Assembly (NCBI GenBank): GCA_963691655.1
Contig: OY829330.1
Span: forward strand, 4,182,793 to 4,246,792
Length of the DNA stretch: 64,000 nucleotides
Source of the DNA: Toxonevra muliebris
Lineage: Eukaryota; Arthropoda; Insecta; Diptera; Pallopteridae
Direction: 5' to 3'
Below, piece by piece: positions 10,449 through 23,098 of this stretch (its first letter is position 1; every line of letters starts with the position of its first letter). A model generated the notes under the pieces. It saw nothing but the letters and a program-made list of their open reading frames with translations, was not told the origin of the DNA and searched no databases. Both the position numbers and the translations under genes were made by a program.

Positions 10449-11579
10449 CCCTTTCGTTGTTTTTGGCTATTATAATGTACAAAAAAAAAAAAAGGTTCAT
10501 ATTTCACTACTTCTCATTTTAAACCTATCGGGATTTAGTTTTGAAATCAAGCATGTTTTTTCTCTTTAAAATTTAAGTTTGAATAAAAACGGGAGTACTT
10601 TTTTTTTTTTTAATTTGATTTTGAAAAATAGTCCAAATTACATTTGTGTGAATTTAAGAAGTGAAGGTACATAGTTTAAAATTTTGAGCAAATATATAAA
10701 CTTTTTTTTAATTACGATTGCTTAAAAAAAAGTTAAAACTCCATTTCATAATACAAAATTAATAACTTAAAAAAAGTTGTTAAAAAAATGGTTTTACATG
10801 CTTAAAGAAATTGTGCATTATAGTGCAGAAATTCACGCAACTCTATATAGTGTACAAAAGACGTGAAAGGTTGATGATTTTTGAATTATTTTCTGCGGGT
10901 GTTAAAAAATTGTGATAGTGTTGATTTGTTTGTGAACACATAGTTTAACATAGTTTAACAAACGAAAAAATAACAAGGTTCTGAAAGTGGATTCTGATAG
11001 AACATTTTTAGCTGATTTAGTATAATATACTTGTTAGTTTTGCATCAGAGCTTGTTTGTATGTTCAGTAATTTATAGTAAAATTTTCCATAGAATATTTT
11101 CTTCCAACATATTAACCCTTTGGCACTCACCATTATGGGTCTTTTTGCCTTTTTCGAAAAAGTTTTTTTTTGACCCATTACGAAGGTTCATATGTTCAAG
11201 AAATATGTTGCCCATAAAATTTGACTATAGGCCACTGAACAACAAAAATCTGTATACTTGACTTTAATAAAAATAAACCCAAATTCCAAAAAAATTTTCA
11301 AGTTTTCACCTTTTATACGCAGTGAATAAGTGTGTCTTTAAAAGTATTTTCTAAACTAAAAGTTTGTTTTACATTGCAAAATAAGTCTTAATTGTTTTTC
11401 CATAAAAAAAATTAAAATTTTGGTCATTATAATGTACAAAATTCCGAAGGCTCTACAGCGTTTCCCAGAAACTTCTTTCAATCTTTTTTTGGTTTTTATT
11501 CTTAACAAAGTCCGAATCTACGAGTCAAAAACTAACAACAATTTTTTTACCCCCAAATAAAAAAGTTGAGAAGAAAGTG
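10449..11579. mobile_element. Possible piggyBac-like non-autonomous element
   Basis: TTAA at 10445 is followed by CCCTTTCGTTGTTTTT. At the other end, AAAAAGTTGAGAAGAAAGTG is followed by TTAA at 11580. The ends are roughly inverted (CCCTTTCGT against CACTTTCTT) and sit on TTAA sites, as piggyBac elements do. A second TTAACCCTTTGGCACTC lies inside at 11112, so the true pairing of ends is unsure. No transposase is visible. Confidence 0.3.
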
Positions 11580-11583
11580 TTAA

Positions 11584-11798
11584 GAGTTAACTAGGCAAGA
11601 GAGAGTAAGATATACAAATTTCAACTACTCAGTCAGGCTGTTTTTGTTCATCATTATTTATAAAAATTGACCATATAAAATTATAAAATTGTGTTAGTGA
11701 AATCCAAATATTTTGTAACTGTATTGGAGTTTCTCGTTTATTGCTACTTTCGGATTAATGGCATCTTTTGAGGAGTACTCGCTATTTGTGCAACTGGG
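11584..11798 (-). repeat. Dispersed repeat, also at 62872-63170
   Basis: In reverse complement this matches 62872-63170 over most of its length, for instance AGAGTTAACTAGGCAAGAGA at this end and GTGCAACTGGG at the other. A short minus-strand frame ending in the pattern KLQYSYKIFGFH plus stop corresponds to QLQYSNKMFEFH plus stop in the other copy, so both look like the 3' end of one transposon gene with its trailer. Confidence 0.6.
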
Positions 11799-11819
11799 TT
11801 GCCTAAAATGTCAATCAAT

Positions 11820-12620
11820 CAATAAATAAAATATAAAACAATAAAAAGAAACAACAACAATAAAGCAAGTACATAAATAACAATAAAAGAAGAACGGCGA
11901 CAACAACAATCCCAATCACAACTATTTATGTGTAAATCCACTTCAAATAATATTTACTTCATTAAATTAAAATTGCATTTGCCATTTGGACAAAAGTGAA
12001 CAACAACAAAGGCAATAATAACAGCAACGACAACAAAAAAAAAAAAACAGATTCCCTTATCCCACTATAGCTACTATCATTCCTTTTTACTACAGATTAT
12101 TGTCGAGATTAACGCATATTGTGCGTGAAAGGGCAGCGCCTGACACCCTGGTGCACCCCTGCTGAGTGAATAGTGTTACAAGCTGTTACCTTTAAATCAT
12201 ATGGCCGCTGCTGATGTGGCTGCTGCCGTTGTTGTCGTTTGCCGCCACTGACGATGATGGTGTTCTTGATGATGATGACGATTTGTTGTTGTCTCTATTG
12301 CGAATATTTGGAAATACAATATTACCGGCAAACCAACCAACCCTAACACGCACACACACACATAACATCATTCTCACAAAAGAGTAGATATGAATATGTC
12401 TGTGTCTGCTGATTGCGAGCCAAGGTGCATATTCTGTAAAATTCTACCTTCCGTTAAAATTCGAAGTTCGAATGTGTTTTCTTTTTTTTGGTTTTTGCTT
12501 ATGCATATTGAACTTAATCAAAATTGTCAGGCAGTTGACTCATAAATTTCTTCATTTCGGCTGAAGCGGAAAAGAAAGAGGCAGAGAGAGGGTGAAAAAA
12601 AAAAACACTAAAGAAATAAA
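11820..12620. other. Simple-repeat-rich stretch of unique appearance
   Basis: It contains CAA/AAC-rich runs (11850-12045), a GTTGTT/GCTGCTGCC stretch (12215-12250) and an (AC)n run near 12345-12362. This composition is common in dipteran non-coding DNA, including regulatory DNA. I see no ORF of note and no terminal repeats. Confidence 0.35.
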
Positions 12621-12804
12621 GCCATTTGGTATTTCTAAAAAATTCTTTTATATGACATTCTGATGCCTTCAATTTATTATTTTTTCAACTAACAGACTTA
12701 TTCTTAGCTAGGTGATAAACCTGATTGCCAGAAAAATTTTGTAACTTTTTTGTCGCAGGAATTTTATGTAGGCATTCCTACAATTCACCAAAAAGAGATG
12801 CAAA

Positions 12805-14203
12805 TAGGGTTGCCAGACGATCTTGATTGTCCAGATTTTTATTCCCGTGTCCCGACTTTCAGAAATTTACCCAGATAAAATTTTTAAGTTTGTAGAGGTC
12901 AAATTTTTACTGATTTTGAACAAACACATTAAACAGTTAAAAATATGCCTGAAGCGTCAGGCGCTGAAAATATTATGCATCGGCTCCGTAATTTAACGTT
13001 TAAATGGTGTACTACACTGATTATCAGCTGTTTACTCAGTAACTAAAAATAAGCAAAATTGAAAAATGAAGGAGGACATTTTTCAAGATGACCCAGCTCA
13101 CAAGTTCATTTTTAGAGTACATCAAGGCCGATTTTTTGTTTATGAGACTCGAGGCACTTTAATGTGCATACATACAGTACTGTGTAAAATAAAAGCAACA
13201 AATCTTGGGATACCATACTTATTACGTTTTCATGGCTTTTGTTAATTTTTATTTAAAAGAAAGTGGATTTTTAATTTTCTATTAGACCAATTTATGTATT
13301 GTTAACGAGATTTTAATGACAGGCTTTTTGGTTTAAATTTTCGTACGGAAATAGTTAACTATTTCACACTTGTTTCCCAATTTCTCGGCGCAAATAAACA
13401 AGTACAAATACTGGACAGAGAAAAAAGAGAGAGCACAAGATACACACTAGAGAGCCTACATATACAGAAAAACGATGAACACCAAAGAAGACAAAGACAA
13501 TATAAGCTGCAACTACATATTCGGCGTTAAAAAATGTTACGTGTTTTGTAAATTTTTTTTTGGAAGTGGTACCCTCCCACTCTATGTTTCGAGGTTCCGA
13601 AGTAGGTTTCAAGGAGTTAAGCTCGGATGGTAATGACAACCCATGAGAGAAATAAACCCTTATTCATGCTAACCAATCTTAAAACAACTTTAATGTGAGT
13701 TTCGAGTAGATTTCATACCTAAATATTCCACAAAGTGGCAATTTCCACAGTGGCTGATGAAGCATTTGGGTTTCCGGAGCTTCCCTATGGATTTGGTGGT
13801 CAATATTTTAATTTACTTCATGGAAAGAATAAACTCCATATACGAACTAATTTATCCAATTGTAAAAACTTCCGCCACCATGCTTGCCAGTGACTTTACA
13901 GAACAATGTTTTAGTCATCCACCTTTGATTCGTCCAGTAAGAGACTTGTTGAATGAATTGATTCAACTGAATTTCGACTCATCGGTCCACTTTTAACTTC
14001 TGTCTATGCAGAACTCTTTTCCATCCAATTACTGAAAAATTGACGTAAGCTTGTAAGCTTAGTCAAAACTGGTTCAATGAGTCCAAATTTAATTCATACT
14101 ACAAGTCCCATATTAGAGGAATAAATGCCCAGATGAAAGCAGAAAAATCCCGATATTTCATCTCAATGTCCTAATGAAGCCCGATTTGCATCTGGCAACC
14201 CTA
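12805..14203. mobile_element. hAT-type DNA element with TIR TAGGGTTGCCAGA
   Basis: Perfect inverted ends TAGGGTTGCCAGA (12805-12817) and TCTGGCAACCCTA (14191-14203) are flanked by GATGCAAA (12797-12804) and GGTGCAAA (14204-14211). This is an 8 bp target duplication with one mismatch, the hallmark of the hAT superfamily. The element is 1,399 bp, too short for a full transposase, so it is non-autonomous or internally deleted. Inside lies an open frame at 13757-13996. Confidence 0.75.
13757..13996 (+). pseudogene. Short ORF inside the hAT-type element
   Basis: A frame of 79 codons starts at MKHLGFRSFPMDL and has a hydrophobic segment (VVNILIYFMERI) and the stretch SATMLASDFTEQCFSHPPLI. The frame is also open upstream of the first Met (TKWQFPQWL). 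I do not recognise a transposase motif. It may be residual coding sequence of the parental element or chance. Confidence 0.3.
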
Positions 14204-14211
14204 GGTGCAAA

Positions 14212-15480
14212 CCTTTTGCTTGTAAAACTATCTACGCATTCAATTTAATCCGTTCGGTGGACTTGTGGCAGCGTGCTGGACTCTCAACTGTGGGGTTTCG
14301 GTTTCGATTTCCGACTAGGGTATGGCTTCTTATTTTTCACCCCTTTTTTTATTTCATAATCAACATAATGCTTTACAGTTATAGATTCATCCACTATGAG
14401 TGGGTTGAATCTAAAAAAATAAAAATAAACCAAATTGATTCGAAACTCAACTACAAACTAATGTTTAATTCCAATAAAATTTTTTTATTTTTTCTGTTGC
14501 TTGAGGTGCTAAGAATGTTTGGTGAAAATGTCAAGAAAAAAATCGGAGAAATAACGAGCCGGATCAGACAGCAAGAACAAGCCATTACTCAACTTTTTTT
14601 TTCTCGAAACCGTGTTTTTCAAATCGGTGACCAAAATGTCTCGACAACCACAGAACCGATTGACTTGAAATTTTTCGTGGTTATTGTATACATAATTATC
14701 TGGTGTTTATCGTAAGATTTTTTGTTTAGTGGTTTATTTTTTTTTATGCTCAAAATAGTAAAAAAATGTTGCCTAAAAACCGCTACTTTAAGTTCAAACT
14801 CTCACCATTTTATTAAATAAAAATATTTTCAAAATCACCTACGGCAAAAATTTAATTTACATTTAAAAATTTATTCAAAAATTGCCTTTTTTCGCTCTTC
14901 TAGGTGTATATTCCCCCTTAAGTTGATTAAGTTTCAACGTTTGAAATGTTGCTAATAGAAGATCTATTTAGAGAAGCAAGAGAGTCTGACCTCTTCGGCT
15001 TGTAGGATGGCCAGATAAGTTTTATGTGAGAGAACGTGTGAGTTCCACCTATTGTTAACTATGTTAATCATTTGGCTATGAATGCTCGATTTGCAGATTT
15101 ACATTTGTTTGTTTACATATGCACATTCAAAAGTGAAATTCAGCTGTTTTCGTCGTTTCACTTTCCTTCACTCTATGCGTTACATAGATTCTGTGCTTTT
15201 ACACATATTTCACGCGCTTGTAAAAGTTCTACCTTAAAAATATTTTGCTTACCTATAGATACATAGAAATATATATTTTATAGAAAAAATATGTTAAACA
15301 TGTATCCATAGTAAGCAAACAAATTTCTCTTAATCGATTCCTAAAAAATTTTTCATTACAATTTGAAAAATATTGCTTGTTAGTTTTGAGCTAGGTGTAT
15401 TGTATTGCTAGAGTCCACGTAAAACGGAGAGCACGTAGGCTTAAGAGTCCATTGTACTCTGTCCCAAAGGGGGACACTCT
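14212..15480. other. AT-rich stretch without recognised genes
   Basis: It holds an open frame of 152 codons (14257-14715) with two hydrophobic segments and no recognised domain. Low-complexity T and A runs follow. Nothing else is supported. Confidence 0.3.
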
Positions 15481-15499
15481 CCTAACTTTGTTAGGCTGC

Positions 15500-16496
15500 A
15501 GCTTGGTCAATGGTCTTGAATCTCCCAGAAGCTTTCGCAAATTTGCATAGCTCAGACAGATCAAGGTTGACCAGGTCCACTCTAGTTAAGAAATGTTTAC
15601 TCAGTGTAGCACATCTTATCCAAGAGAAAGCAGGGCATTCACAAATGAAATGTTCTGCAGTTTCATCATCTTCGAGACACGCTTCATATTCTTGACCCCG
15701 ATTTTGTGCAGGAAATCGTTGACTGTTACGAAACCTGTGACAAGTCCTACAATGAGTCTTGAGTCACACCTACGCCGACGTAACAGATACTTAGATCTGT
15801 CTTGTCTAGGAGAGTCAATCAACAACTTCGACTGTCGACAAGAATCTCGTCCCCGCCAATAGTCGAAGTGCAATTGACGCAACCGTATCTCCATTTCATG
15901 ATTAATGAAAAAGGGCTGCATCCAATGGCGGGTTGCGGGCCAGTAAAAATCATTGTTGATCCTTTTCTGGCTAGCATATCCGCCATTTCGTTACCCAAGA
16001 TACATGCGTGGCCAGGTACCCATACCAGCGTTACTGAGTTTCTTCTCGCAAATCTCTTAAGCTTAATAATTGCTTCGTCCACGATTTTCGAAGCAACTAT
16101 GTAAGCTGAACAGGCTTTGATGGCCACCTGGCTATCCGAGCAGATGAAAATAGAATTACCATTCCATTTCCTATCCAGCATCAGCTGTGTTGTGTAAATA
16201 ATTGCGTACATCTCAGCTTGAAAAACCGAGGTATAGCTGTCTAATACAATTGATTCTTCCACCCTGTTTGATCCAGAATATATACCAGCACCGGCTTGGT
16301 TGTCTATTAGGGATCCATCAGTGTAGAAAATATTGCACCCTGGGTGAAAACCAGATATGTTATCCGTCGCACCCTTTCCAAACAGGACGAGTGGGTTTAG
16401 TAAGTTCTGTATCCTACCAGCTCTACATTCATCACCAAAAATTACTTTCCTTTCAAGCAGTGTACCAATACGGTACAGAGATTTTTCGGGCTTCAT
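15500..16496 (-). pseudogene. RNase H and C-terminal domain of the LOA-like element
   Basis: NIFYTDGSLIDNQAGAGIYS, VFQAEMYAIIYTTQL, IFICSDSQVAIKAC and LVWVPGHACILGNEMADMLA give the four acidic positions of an RNase H (D, E, D, D). It would remove RNA from the RNA:DNA hybrid. The C-terminal tail then shifts frame but still shows a Cys...Asp-Glu-Thr-Ala-Glu-His...Cys-Pro-Ala-Phe pattern, typical for the end of this ORF. Confidence 0.7.
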
Positions 16497-18107
16497 TCTC
16501 GATGAATAGATGCAGTGGTGGCAGGTACAGCAGTGTTTTTTTGGTGGCGGTCAGCGTTCTTCTCATCGCACCTGTGATGCCAACACATGCATGATGTTGT
16601 AGGCTTCCCAGAAGGCGTTTCGAGGAACTCGCTCTCGGCCACCATGTTACAGCTCCATACACTAGGTATGGTCTAACAATGCGTAGATATATCCAGTGAA
16701 CTATCTTGGGGCTTAGACCCCAAGTCCGCCAGAACATTCTACGGCATTACCACATTATTTTTACGGCTTTCGCCGCCCTGGCGTTGAGATGCTCAGTGAA
16801 CAAAAGCTTGGGATCGAGAATGACTCCCAAGTATTTGACCCTATTGGAGGGTAGTAACTGTGTGCCCAAGAGGGTAGGCCACCGTACATTTGGTAGCTTC
16901 CTTCTTGTTGTAAACAGCATCATCTCTGTCTTCCCAGGGTTGACCGATAATGCTTGCTCACTGCACCAGCCCTCAACATCATTTGGAGCAGATTTCATCT
17001 GCACACATAGTGATGCCAAGTTTGAACCACTGACGATAATACAGATGTCATCAGCGTAACCAACATTGGGGTGACCTGCACTAGTGAGTTTCACGAGAAG
17101 TGAATTTACTAGGAGATTTCACAGTGTGGCTGATAGAACACGTCCTTGCGCAAACCCTTTAGTGGATTGCACAGTTTTGGTGTGGCCACCTAAAGTGGCT
17201 CTAGTTTGCCTGCATGTTAGCATAGCAAGGATCCAGTTCACTGCAGTAGTGCTGATCCCTTTACACTGAAGTGCATCTACAATCTTGTCAAAAGGCGGAT
17301 TGTCAAATGCCCCTTCAATGTCCGGAAAGACTGCTAAAGCGAACTGTTTCTTGTCCAGGGCTTGTTGAGCCCGGCCAGTAACTTCCACTAAAGCAGTTTC
17401 TGTAGATTTACCTTTCTGATAGGCATGCTGGCTGTCATGGAGCGGTCTTGAGACCGGTTTTCAGTTTTAGTTCAGAACAGTTCTCAACCAGATATCAATC
17501 AGTTTCTCAAGGCTCTTTAGGAGAAAGGATGAGAGGCTGATAGTCCAAAAGCTTTCGGTTGGTCATAAGCTGTCCCCCAAGCTTCCGGAATGTAACCTAG
17601 AGCTATGCTAGCCCTTTAGATTTTAGTGAGAAGAGTCAGCAATATTTCCATTCCTTTTTGAAGAAGGATTGGATATATTCCATCGGGTCCTGGAGACTTA
17701 TACGGAGACAAAGACAAGACAACTACCTTAACCCTTTCCCTCGTAGCAATCTTCTCCGCAATCTCCTTATTCTCACTGTTAGGTGCAGTGGACCTGCTAG
17801 CTGGATTCATTAGTCTGTCGGACCGGATGCAGCCAGAAAAATGTGTATCCATCAGCAAATCAAGCTCCTCCTCTTTCGAGTTCGTAAAACTACCGTCAAA
17901 CTTACGAAGAACATCAAGCTTAGCCTCAGGATTTCTAGAAAGATCTTTCTGAAGTCGTGAGACAGAGCTAATCTCCTCCATTTGCCCACAGAAATTTTGC
18001 CATGATGAAAGCTTGGCCTTCTTTATCTGCTTCTTGTACTCACCCTGTGGTAAAGCATGGGATTTCCAGTCAGCAGGGAGTCCAGTTTTTCTGGCTCTAT
18101 TGAACAA
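16453..18107 (-). pseudogene. Reverse transcriptase domain of the LOA-like element
   Basis: The minus-strand reading gives SPYKSPGPDGIYPILLQKG, then AVFPDIEGAFDNPPFD, then AQGRVLSATL, then VGYADDICIIVSG and VKYLGVILDPKLLF. These are the conserved fingers, the first Asp motif, and the (F/Y)ADD active site of a non-LTR reverse transcriptase. Four or more frames are needed to read through, and about 170 bp near 17460-17615 are too decayed to follow. The thumb continues as ITGAMRRTLTATK and LYLPPLHLFIENEA. Confidence 0.7.
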
Positions 18108-18149
18108 CTTCCTAACACTCCGCCTTTTGCGAGAGAGCGCGTCACTCCA

Positions 18150-18850
18150 TCAACCAGCAGGTTTCGCGCTTTTAAGCTGACGTTCCGGGCAAGAGTGGTG
18201 GAAAGCTGAAACAATGCCGCTCTGCAAGACTTTAACTGCAGTGTCTAGGAGTCTACTATCGCGAGCTGTAACTCGAAAACCATCAAGCTGCTCAGCAAGA
18301 ACCACTTTATACACATTCCAATTAGTCCTACGAACGTTTCTTATTCTAGCAACGTTAACCTGATTCGCCTCAACCCTGAAGGAGACGTATCTATGGTCAG
18401 AGGCAGAATCCTCTTTGAGTACCTTCCAGCCAGATATTAAATCTGTCACATTATGTGAGGCCACAGTGACGTCAATGAACTGCCTTCTAACCGTCAATGA
18501 ACTGCCTTCTAGCTTAGAGGCAGAAAAGTAGTCTAGAAGGTTAATACCTCTGCGATTGGTATCTGTACTCCCCACGCTACATTGTTGGCGTCCATACCGA
18601 TAATCAATCGTAGATTATTATGCTGTGCATACCGAACGACTTTAAGAACATCCGGTGAAGGCGCTTGTATAGGTGAATCGTAAGGCAAGTATACCGACGC
18701 TACAAGAATGTCGGTATACGAGCAACCTTGTTGGACCTGCAGTTTTATTGCTGTGCAGTCTTGTGAACTACACTCAGGTATCAAGCTTGCGCTATACCCA
18801 TTGGCAACAAAAATGCATGTCCTAGGTCTTATACCAGGTTAGACATAAAG
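18150..18850 (-). pseudogene. Apurinic-type endonuclease domain of the LOA-like element
   Basis: The motifs ILVASVYLPYDSPIQ, LRLIIGMDANNVAWG, STDTNRRGINLLDYF and DSASDHRYVSF appear in order. They match the exonuclease III-like endonuclease of non-LTR retrotransposons, which nicks target DNA. The D-A-N and S-D-H catalytic motifs are intact, but the frame shifts at about 18560. A short direct duplication (GTCAATGAACTGCCTTCTA, twice at about 18473-18512) disrupts the middle. Confidence 0.65.
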
Positions 18851-19029
18851 AGTCCGTGGAAGCAGAGTGATACCTCTTACAGTACCCTTTTATACATAAG
18901 ATTCTTGTATGAGGCATACCCCTGTTCGCCTCATCCCCAATCGATTACACAATAGGTAGGTAACCGCTTTGGAATGCTGCAGATTAATTTTTAATACTTC
19001 CATAGAATCCATAACCATATGTCTGGTCT

Positions 19030-20248
19030 TCACGAGGTTAGCCTACCAGTAAGGAAGTACGGCTTTAAGTCACGTCTCTCAAGCACCACAAGTGAGTCTT
19101 TATCAAGTTTGTAAAATTTACCGTTGTCAATTTTCTGACAGCTGTAAACTTTCCAATGCTCAGTGGAGAGACCTGGATTCTGCCCTTTGAAAAGCTTCAT
19201 GAAGGTACCTGTGACCAGATTTGCATCTGGCACAAACACCCTCATGTGTATATATTCCCTGACCGAAGAAGGATGCATCACGTGAAGGGGCTCACCTTCC
19301 AGGTTAGGGAACATTTTGTTGAAAGACGAGGTGAGCCAACCATGAGTCATTTCATCCGCGCACCAGAGTATGAATACTCCGTTGTCCTGGACAACAAGCT
19401 CAAAGTTGGGGCATCTGCCCTCCGTCACCTCAACTAGGATAAAGCCCTTCAAAGCATTATCCAGCACTTTTAGTTGCTCACTGGTGAAGCTACGAGTGAC
19501 CCACGTTTGGGTGACTTTACAGAAGGGAGAGCTGTGTCGGAGTCCAGTCGTTTTTCAGCGCCAGCGACAACCTTCTTCCTGGGAGGCCCCACATCCACGA
19601 TTTTCATCGTTTTTGCTAGACCCTCCAGTCTTGTTTTTGAGCGTAGCTCTGCTGTAGCTTTAGAGGTTGATGGTACCGAATCCTGATCGTGCTCGTCGCC
19701 GACGGTTAAGCCAGCCACAGGAGCCGCAATCGTAGACCCGGTATCATCAATAACCATCTTTTCTAACTCATCTCCACTCTTCTTAAGAGTCTCAACGCTC
19801 TTATTAGGTGCGGAGTTCTCTGACCGAGGAGAAGGAGGCAAATCTGTTGCTTTGCTCATATCTTTCGCCTCAAAGTCCATAGCAGAGTGGAGCTTGACTG
19901 GAACGTCAGCCGTAGTGGTACTAACACGTGCAGCTGACACTACAGCCCTGCTCCTCCTTCGCCGTTTTCCATACTTTCTCTGTCTTCGCGCCTTGTGGAT
20001 CTCCTGTTTCTTCTCAGAACCAGAAGTTTCCAAAGACGACGAAGAAGAGAACCTGTCTTTGGCGGCCTGTTAAGGCGTGTGTCGGCGAATCTCTTGGCTG
20101 GGGTTTGGAGAGACAAGTCGCTCGGTGTAGTCCAGAGTTCATCCCTGCTACGCTTCACGATCGCCTCAATCCTAACCTCATCCAAGACATTCGCCATGGG
20201 TGGCATGGCTTGACTTTGCACGCTAAAGATAGCCCTTGGGGTATCCAA
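19030..20248 (-). pseudogene. ORF1 of the LOA-like element
   Basis: It starts at MDTPRAIFSVQSQAMPPMAN, shifts frame near 20030, and continues in a basic segment (RRQRKYGKRRRRSR) and a Ser/Pro/Lys-rich linker. After a stop at about 19470 it reads a globular part with FELVVQDNGVFILWCADEMT, VREYIHMRVFVPDAN and FKGQNPGLSTEHWKVYS. That last part resembles the DUF4780-type domain found in ORF1 proteins of insect LOA-like elements, which is thought to bind the element RNA. That assignment is from memory of motif order. Confidence 0.55.
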
Positions 20249-20269
20249 GCCCTAGGTGTAATAACATGA

Positions 20270-21672
20270 AATGTATATATATACTTTATTAACGTTTCAG
20301 TAAAAAAAATAAAAAAAAATCAGTTTGTGGCCTTTTGTAGTAAGTGTTCAAACTAGTTCGCACAGTGTACAGTTTGTACACACATGCCAATTTGATGAGA
20401 TATTTGTTAATTAATTAAAAAATATACATATCTTCTTTTTTATTTACCATTAACATATGTATGCTCATAACAGAAGTAATGTGCACATGTACATAGTATG
20501 TAAGTGGTAATTATTAGTGGCAGTTGTGAAACCACAAATACAACAACAACAACAGCCGCAGACATGCAAAAAAAACCAAAGTGAAAAAAATTAAATGATG
20601 TGTGAATGTGCCTTTTTAAAATGTGAATTATTTTTCACTGTTGTCATTTACCGTTTGATGATGTGCGTCTTCTTAATGCTTCACAGCATCCCATACGATT
20701 TTTAATTATCAAACATAGTCAACATCACACTTTTCCGTCGCTTTACCATTCCAAAGCTATTCAATCTGAAACTCTTAAGAAAATTTAATGATTTGATATA
20801 TTTATTTGTGATGAACCGATACGGTTTTTGTGTATACATTATACTGGGTTGACATGCAGGGGACTTTTGTAATGCCTGTCCTGGTAAAAATGGGACGAAA
20901 GTTTAAAAAAACTTGACACTCAGACTTGAAGATTTTGGGTATTATAAAATTTCACAAAAAAAAAATGCTATTATTTTTTTAATTAATACTTTTCAAGCAG
21001 CCATATTTCTAGTTGCATAGTGCAAATTTGTCCTTTTTCTACCTCAATCACTATCGCAACCAAAATTATTCAGAAAAATTTCCAAATAAATTACTTGAAA
21101 ATTATTGTTTTCACACACCAAATATTTAATATATAAAAGTGATATGAAATATGATTTTTAAAAATGTATATTTTATCAGGGGACTGATTAAAAAAAAAAT
21201 AAAAAACTGACAGCTTAATTGAACTACATGCTATTATATGCAGTGAGCTCCATTGTCTTCCGCATGTGCCGAATTGCCACATGAATATGCGAAAAGTTGG
21301 ACAACTTTAAATATTTTAATGCTACATGTGCGGCGGCGTACATTTTGACAAAATTTCAATTCTGGAGAGGATATGAATTATTATAATTAATTTTTAAAAA
21401 TCAAAAACAATTTCAACATCAAAATGAGCGAAATCAGTGTATTGAATGTGCCGCAAAATATGAATTCATTGGAGTGGCTTTTCATAGTGCGCATAGACCG
21501 CAAATGCCGCAGTCGCATGTAAACCCAAGTTATGGCGTTCCACTTTATTGGGTTGTATTTAATACAGCGATGGGCACATTTTCAATTTGCAAAACACGCG
21601 TGTATGAGTAACAAAATTCTGCTTGCGCGACGTCGACACACGTTTACTATAAGCTTTTTCGTGTGGCTTTCG
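20270..21672. other. Intergenic or intronic DNA, nothing recognised
   Basis: It includes a CAA-rich run at about 20540-20562 and several A-tracts. No terminal repeats or protein motifs are visible. Confidence 0.3.
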
Positions 21673-21680
21673 ATCGTGGG

Positions 21681-21977
21681 CAGTATGGCCAACTCAGCGC
21701 TTTTCCCGCTGATTTAAGTGCTTTTTGAAAATTAAAACGCGGAAAAAAAATGATTTAGCGCTCTGCACATTTTTTCAATTTAAAATATCTTTGAAAAATC
21801 GAAGAAATTCATTGACTAGAAGTATCAGATGTGTGCCTGTATTAGTGAAAAAGTTTAAATATATTGAGTTTTCTCGCACTTTTACTATAAGGAACAAAAT
21901 TTAACGCTTTTTTAAAGAAAATACGCGTTTTATTCTTCATTTTAGCGCATTTTGAAAAACAAAAGTTGGCCTCACTG
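21681..21977 (+). mobile_element. hAT MITE, family A, copy 1
   Basis: This 297 bp element has ends CAGTATGGCCAACT and AGTTGGCCTCACTG, flanked by ATCGTGGG (21673-21680) and GTCGTGGG (21978-21985), an 8 bp duplication with one mismatch. It has no ORF of note. A second copy of the same family lies inverted at 46324-48753: the internal segments TTTTTGAAAATTAAAACGCG and AAAATACGCGTTTTATTC recur there. Confidence 0.75.
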
Positions 21978-21985
21978 GTCGTGGG

Positions 21986-23094
21986 CGTTCGGCTTTTGTT
22001 TTGTTTTCATTTCGGCAAAGCGAATCAAATCAGTTGCTGTTCAGCACTTATTGAAGCATGATCTGCCGGCGCGTTTTCTCTTCGTTTTTCTCTGCTTCAC
22101 ACACAAGCGCAATATGTGATAATATGTGAGTGCTCATCACTGATTTAAAGCATGAATCAGATTCTATGATTGCAGCTAAAAACATATTTGACTCTAGAAT
22201 ACAAAATGCACTTAGAAGCCTTTTTTTGGAGTTCCCAACTGGTTATTTTGGAATCAGGGGAATGCAATCTTTTTTGAATTCATGGGGGTGAAAATCTTAC
22301 AACCTCTAATTTATGTCTGCTATGAATGGAGTCAATAAAAATTTTAAGTCACTTGAAGTCTCATAGAGTCATTTAAAAAAACTAGTCTGCCATCTTAGAA
22401 TTACTTAGAAAGAACAACTTAAACTTGAAATTTATGATGTCCCCGTTTATTATTTCTGATGTCGTTCTTTTATGAATAAAAATTCGACTTTCATTCAAAA
22501 TCGTCTGAAAGTATACCATTTTAAAAATTTTATGTATAAAAAAATGTAAAATATTTAATACTTTTTAAATACCATATATGTTATACTATTGCCACACTAT
22601 ACTACAAAAATATATCTACATTAGGTGAGAAGAAAATTGTTTACAGAATCTTGATTAGAAGTGAGTGGCTTCTAATTTAAAATTTTTTAATGTCCCACCT
22701 GTTACGTTACTTTTTTACATTTTGTAACTTCTGTTAATTAGTTTTTGGAATAAAACTCCACTAGGTTTATTCCCTATTTTAAACGTATTTTTTCACGTAT
22801 AACTTTTCAACGTTTCATAATTCAATTTAATTTATATTTATAAAAGATTGCGTATAAGTGCGCACTAGTTACAATGGAATAACCTAAATGCAAAAAATAA
22901 TGGCGCTTAAACAAAGTCAAAAATAAAGTGCATGTACAAAAACAATATCGATATATTAAATCCATAATGTACTTTGTCTCAGTTAATTAAAAAATAAAAA
23001 GAAGCATAAGAAAGTTCGCCACTCGGTCAGTGAATTCACCTTAACTAATAACAAGTAGCAAATTTTTGTAAACTTATTCCAAAAGACATTTTAT
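21986..23094. other. Non-coding DNA upstream of the Pax exon
   Basis: AT-rich, with no transposon ends or ORFs that I can support. It might contain regulatory sequence of the Pax gene, but nothing in it shows this. Confidence 0.3.
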
Positions 23095-23098
23095 ATAA

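Larger units (their letters stand above)
15480..20260 (-). mobile_element. LOA/I-group non-LTR retrotransposon with RNase H, decayed
   Basis: On the minus strand the order is ORF1 (about 20248-19030), endonuclease, reverse transcriptase, RNase H and a C-terminal Cys/His segment. This is the architecture of the LOA/Bilbo and I groups, the only jockey-like elements with an RNase H. Its length of about 4.8 kb is close to complete. Frameshifts in every domain show that it is inactive. A target duplication and a clear 3' tail were not found. Confidence 0.75.

Noticed and set aside
13364..13639. Frame with predicted membrane segments
   Set aside because: AT-rich hydrophobic frames are common by chance, and it lies inside a non-autonomous hAT element.
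14258..14325. tRNA-like stretch (GCGTGCTGGACTCTCAACTG, then GGTTTCGATTTCC)
   Set aside because: It resembles a tRNA-derived SINE head, but the B box has an inserted base and no cloverleaf pairing could be confirmed by eye.
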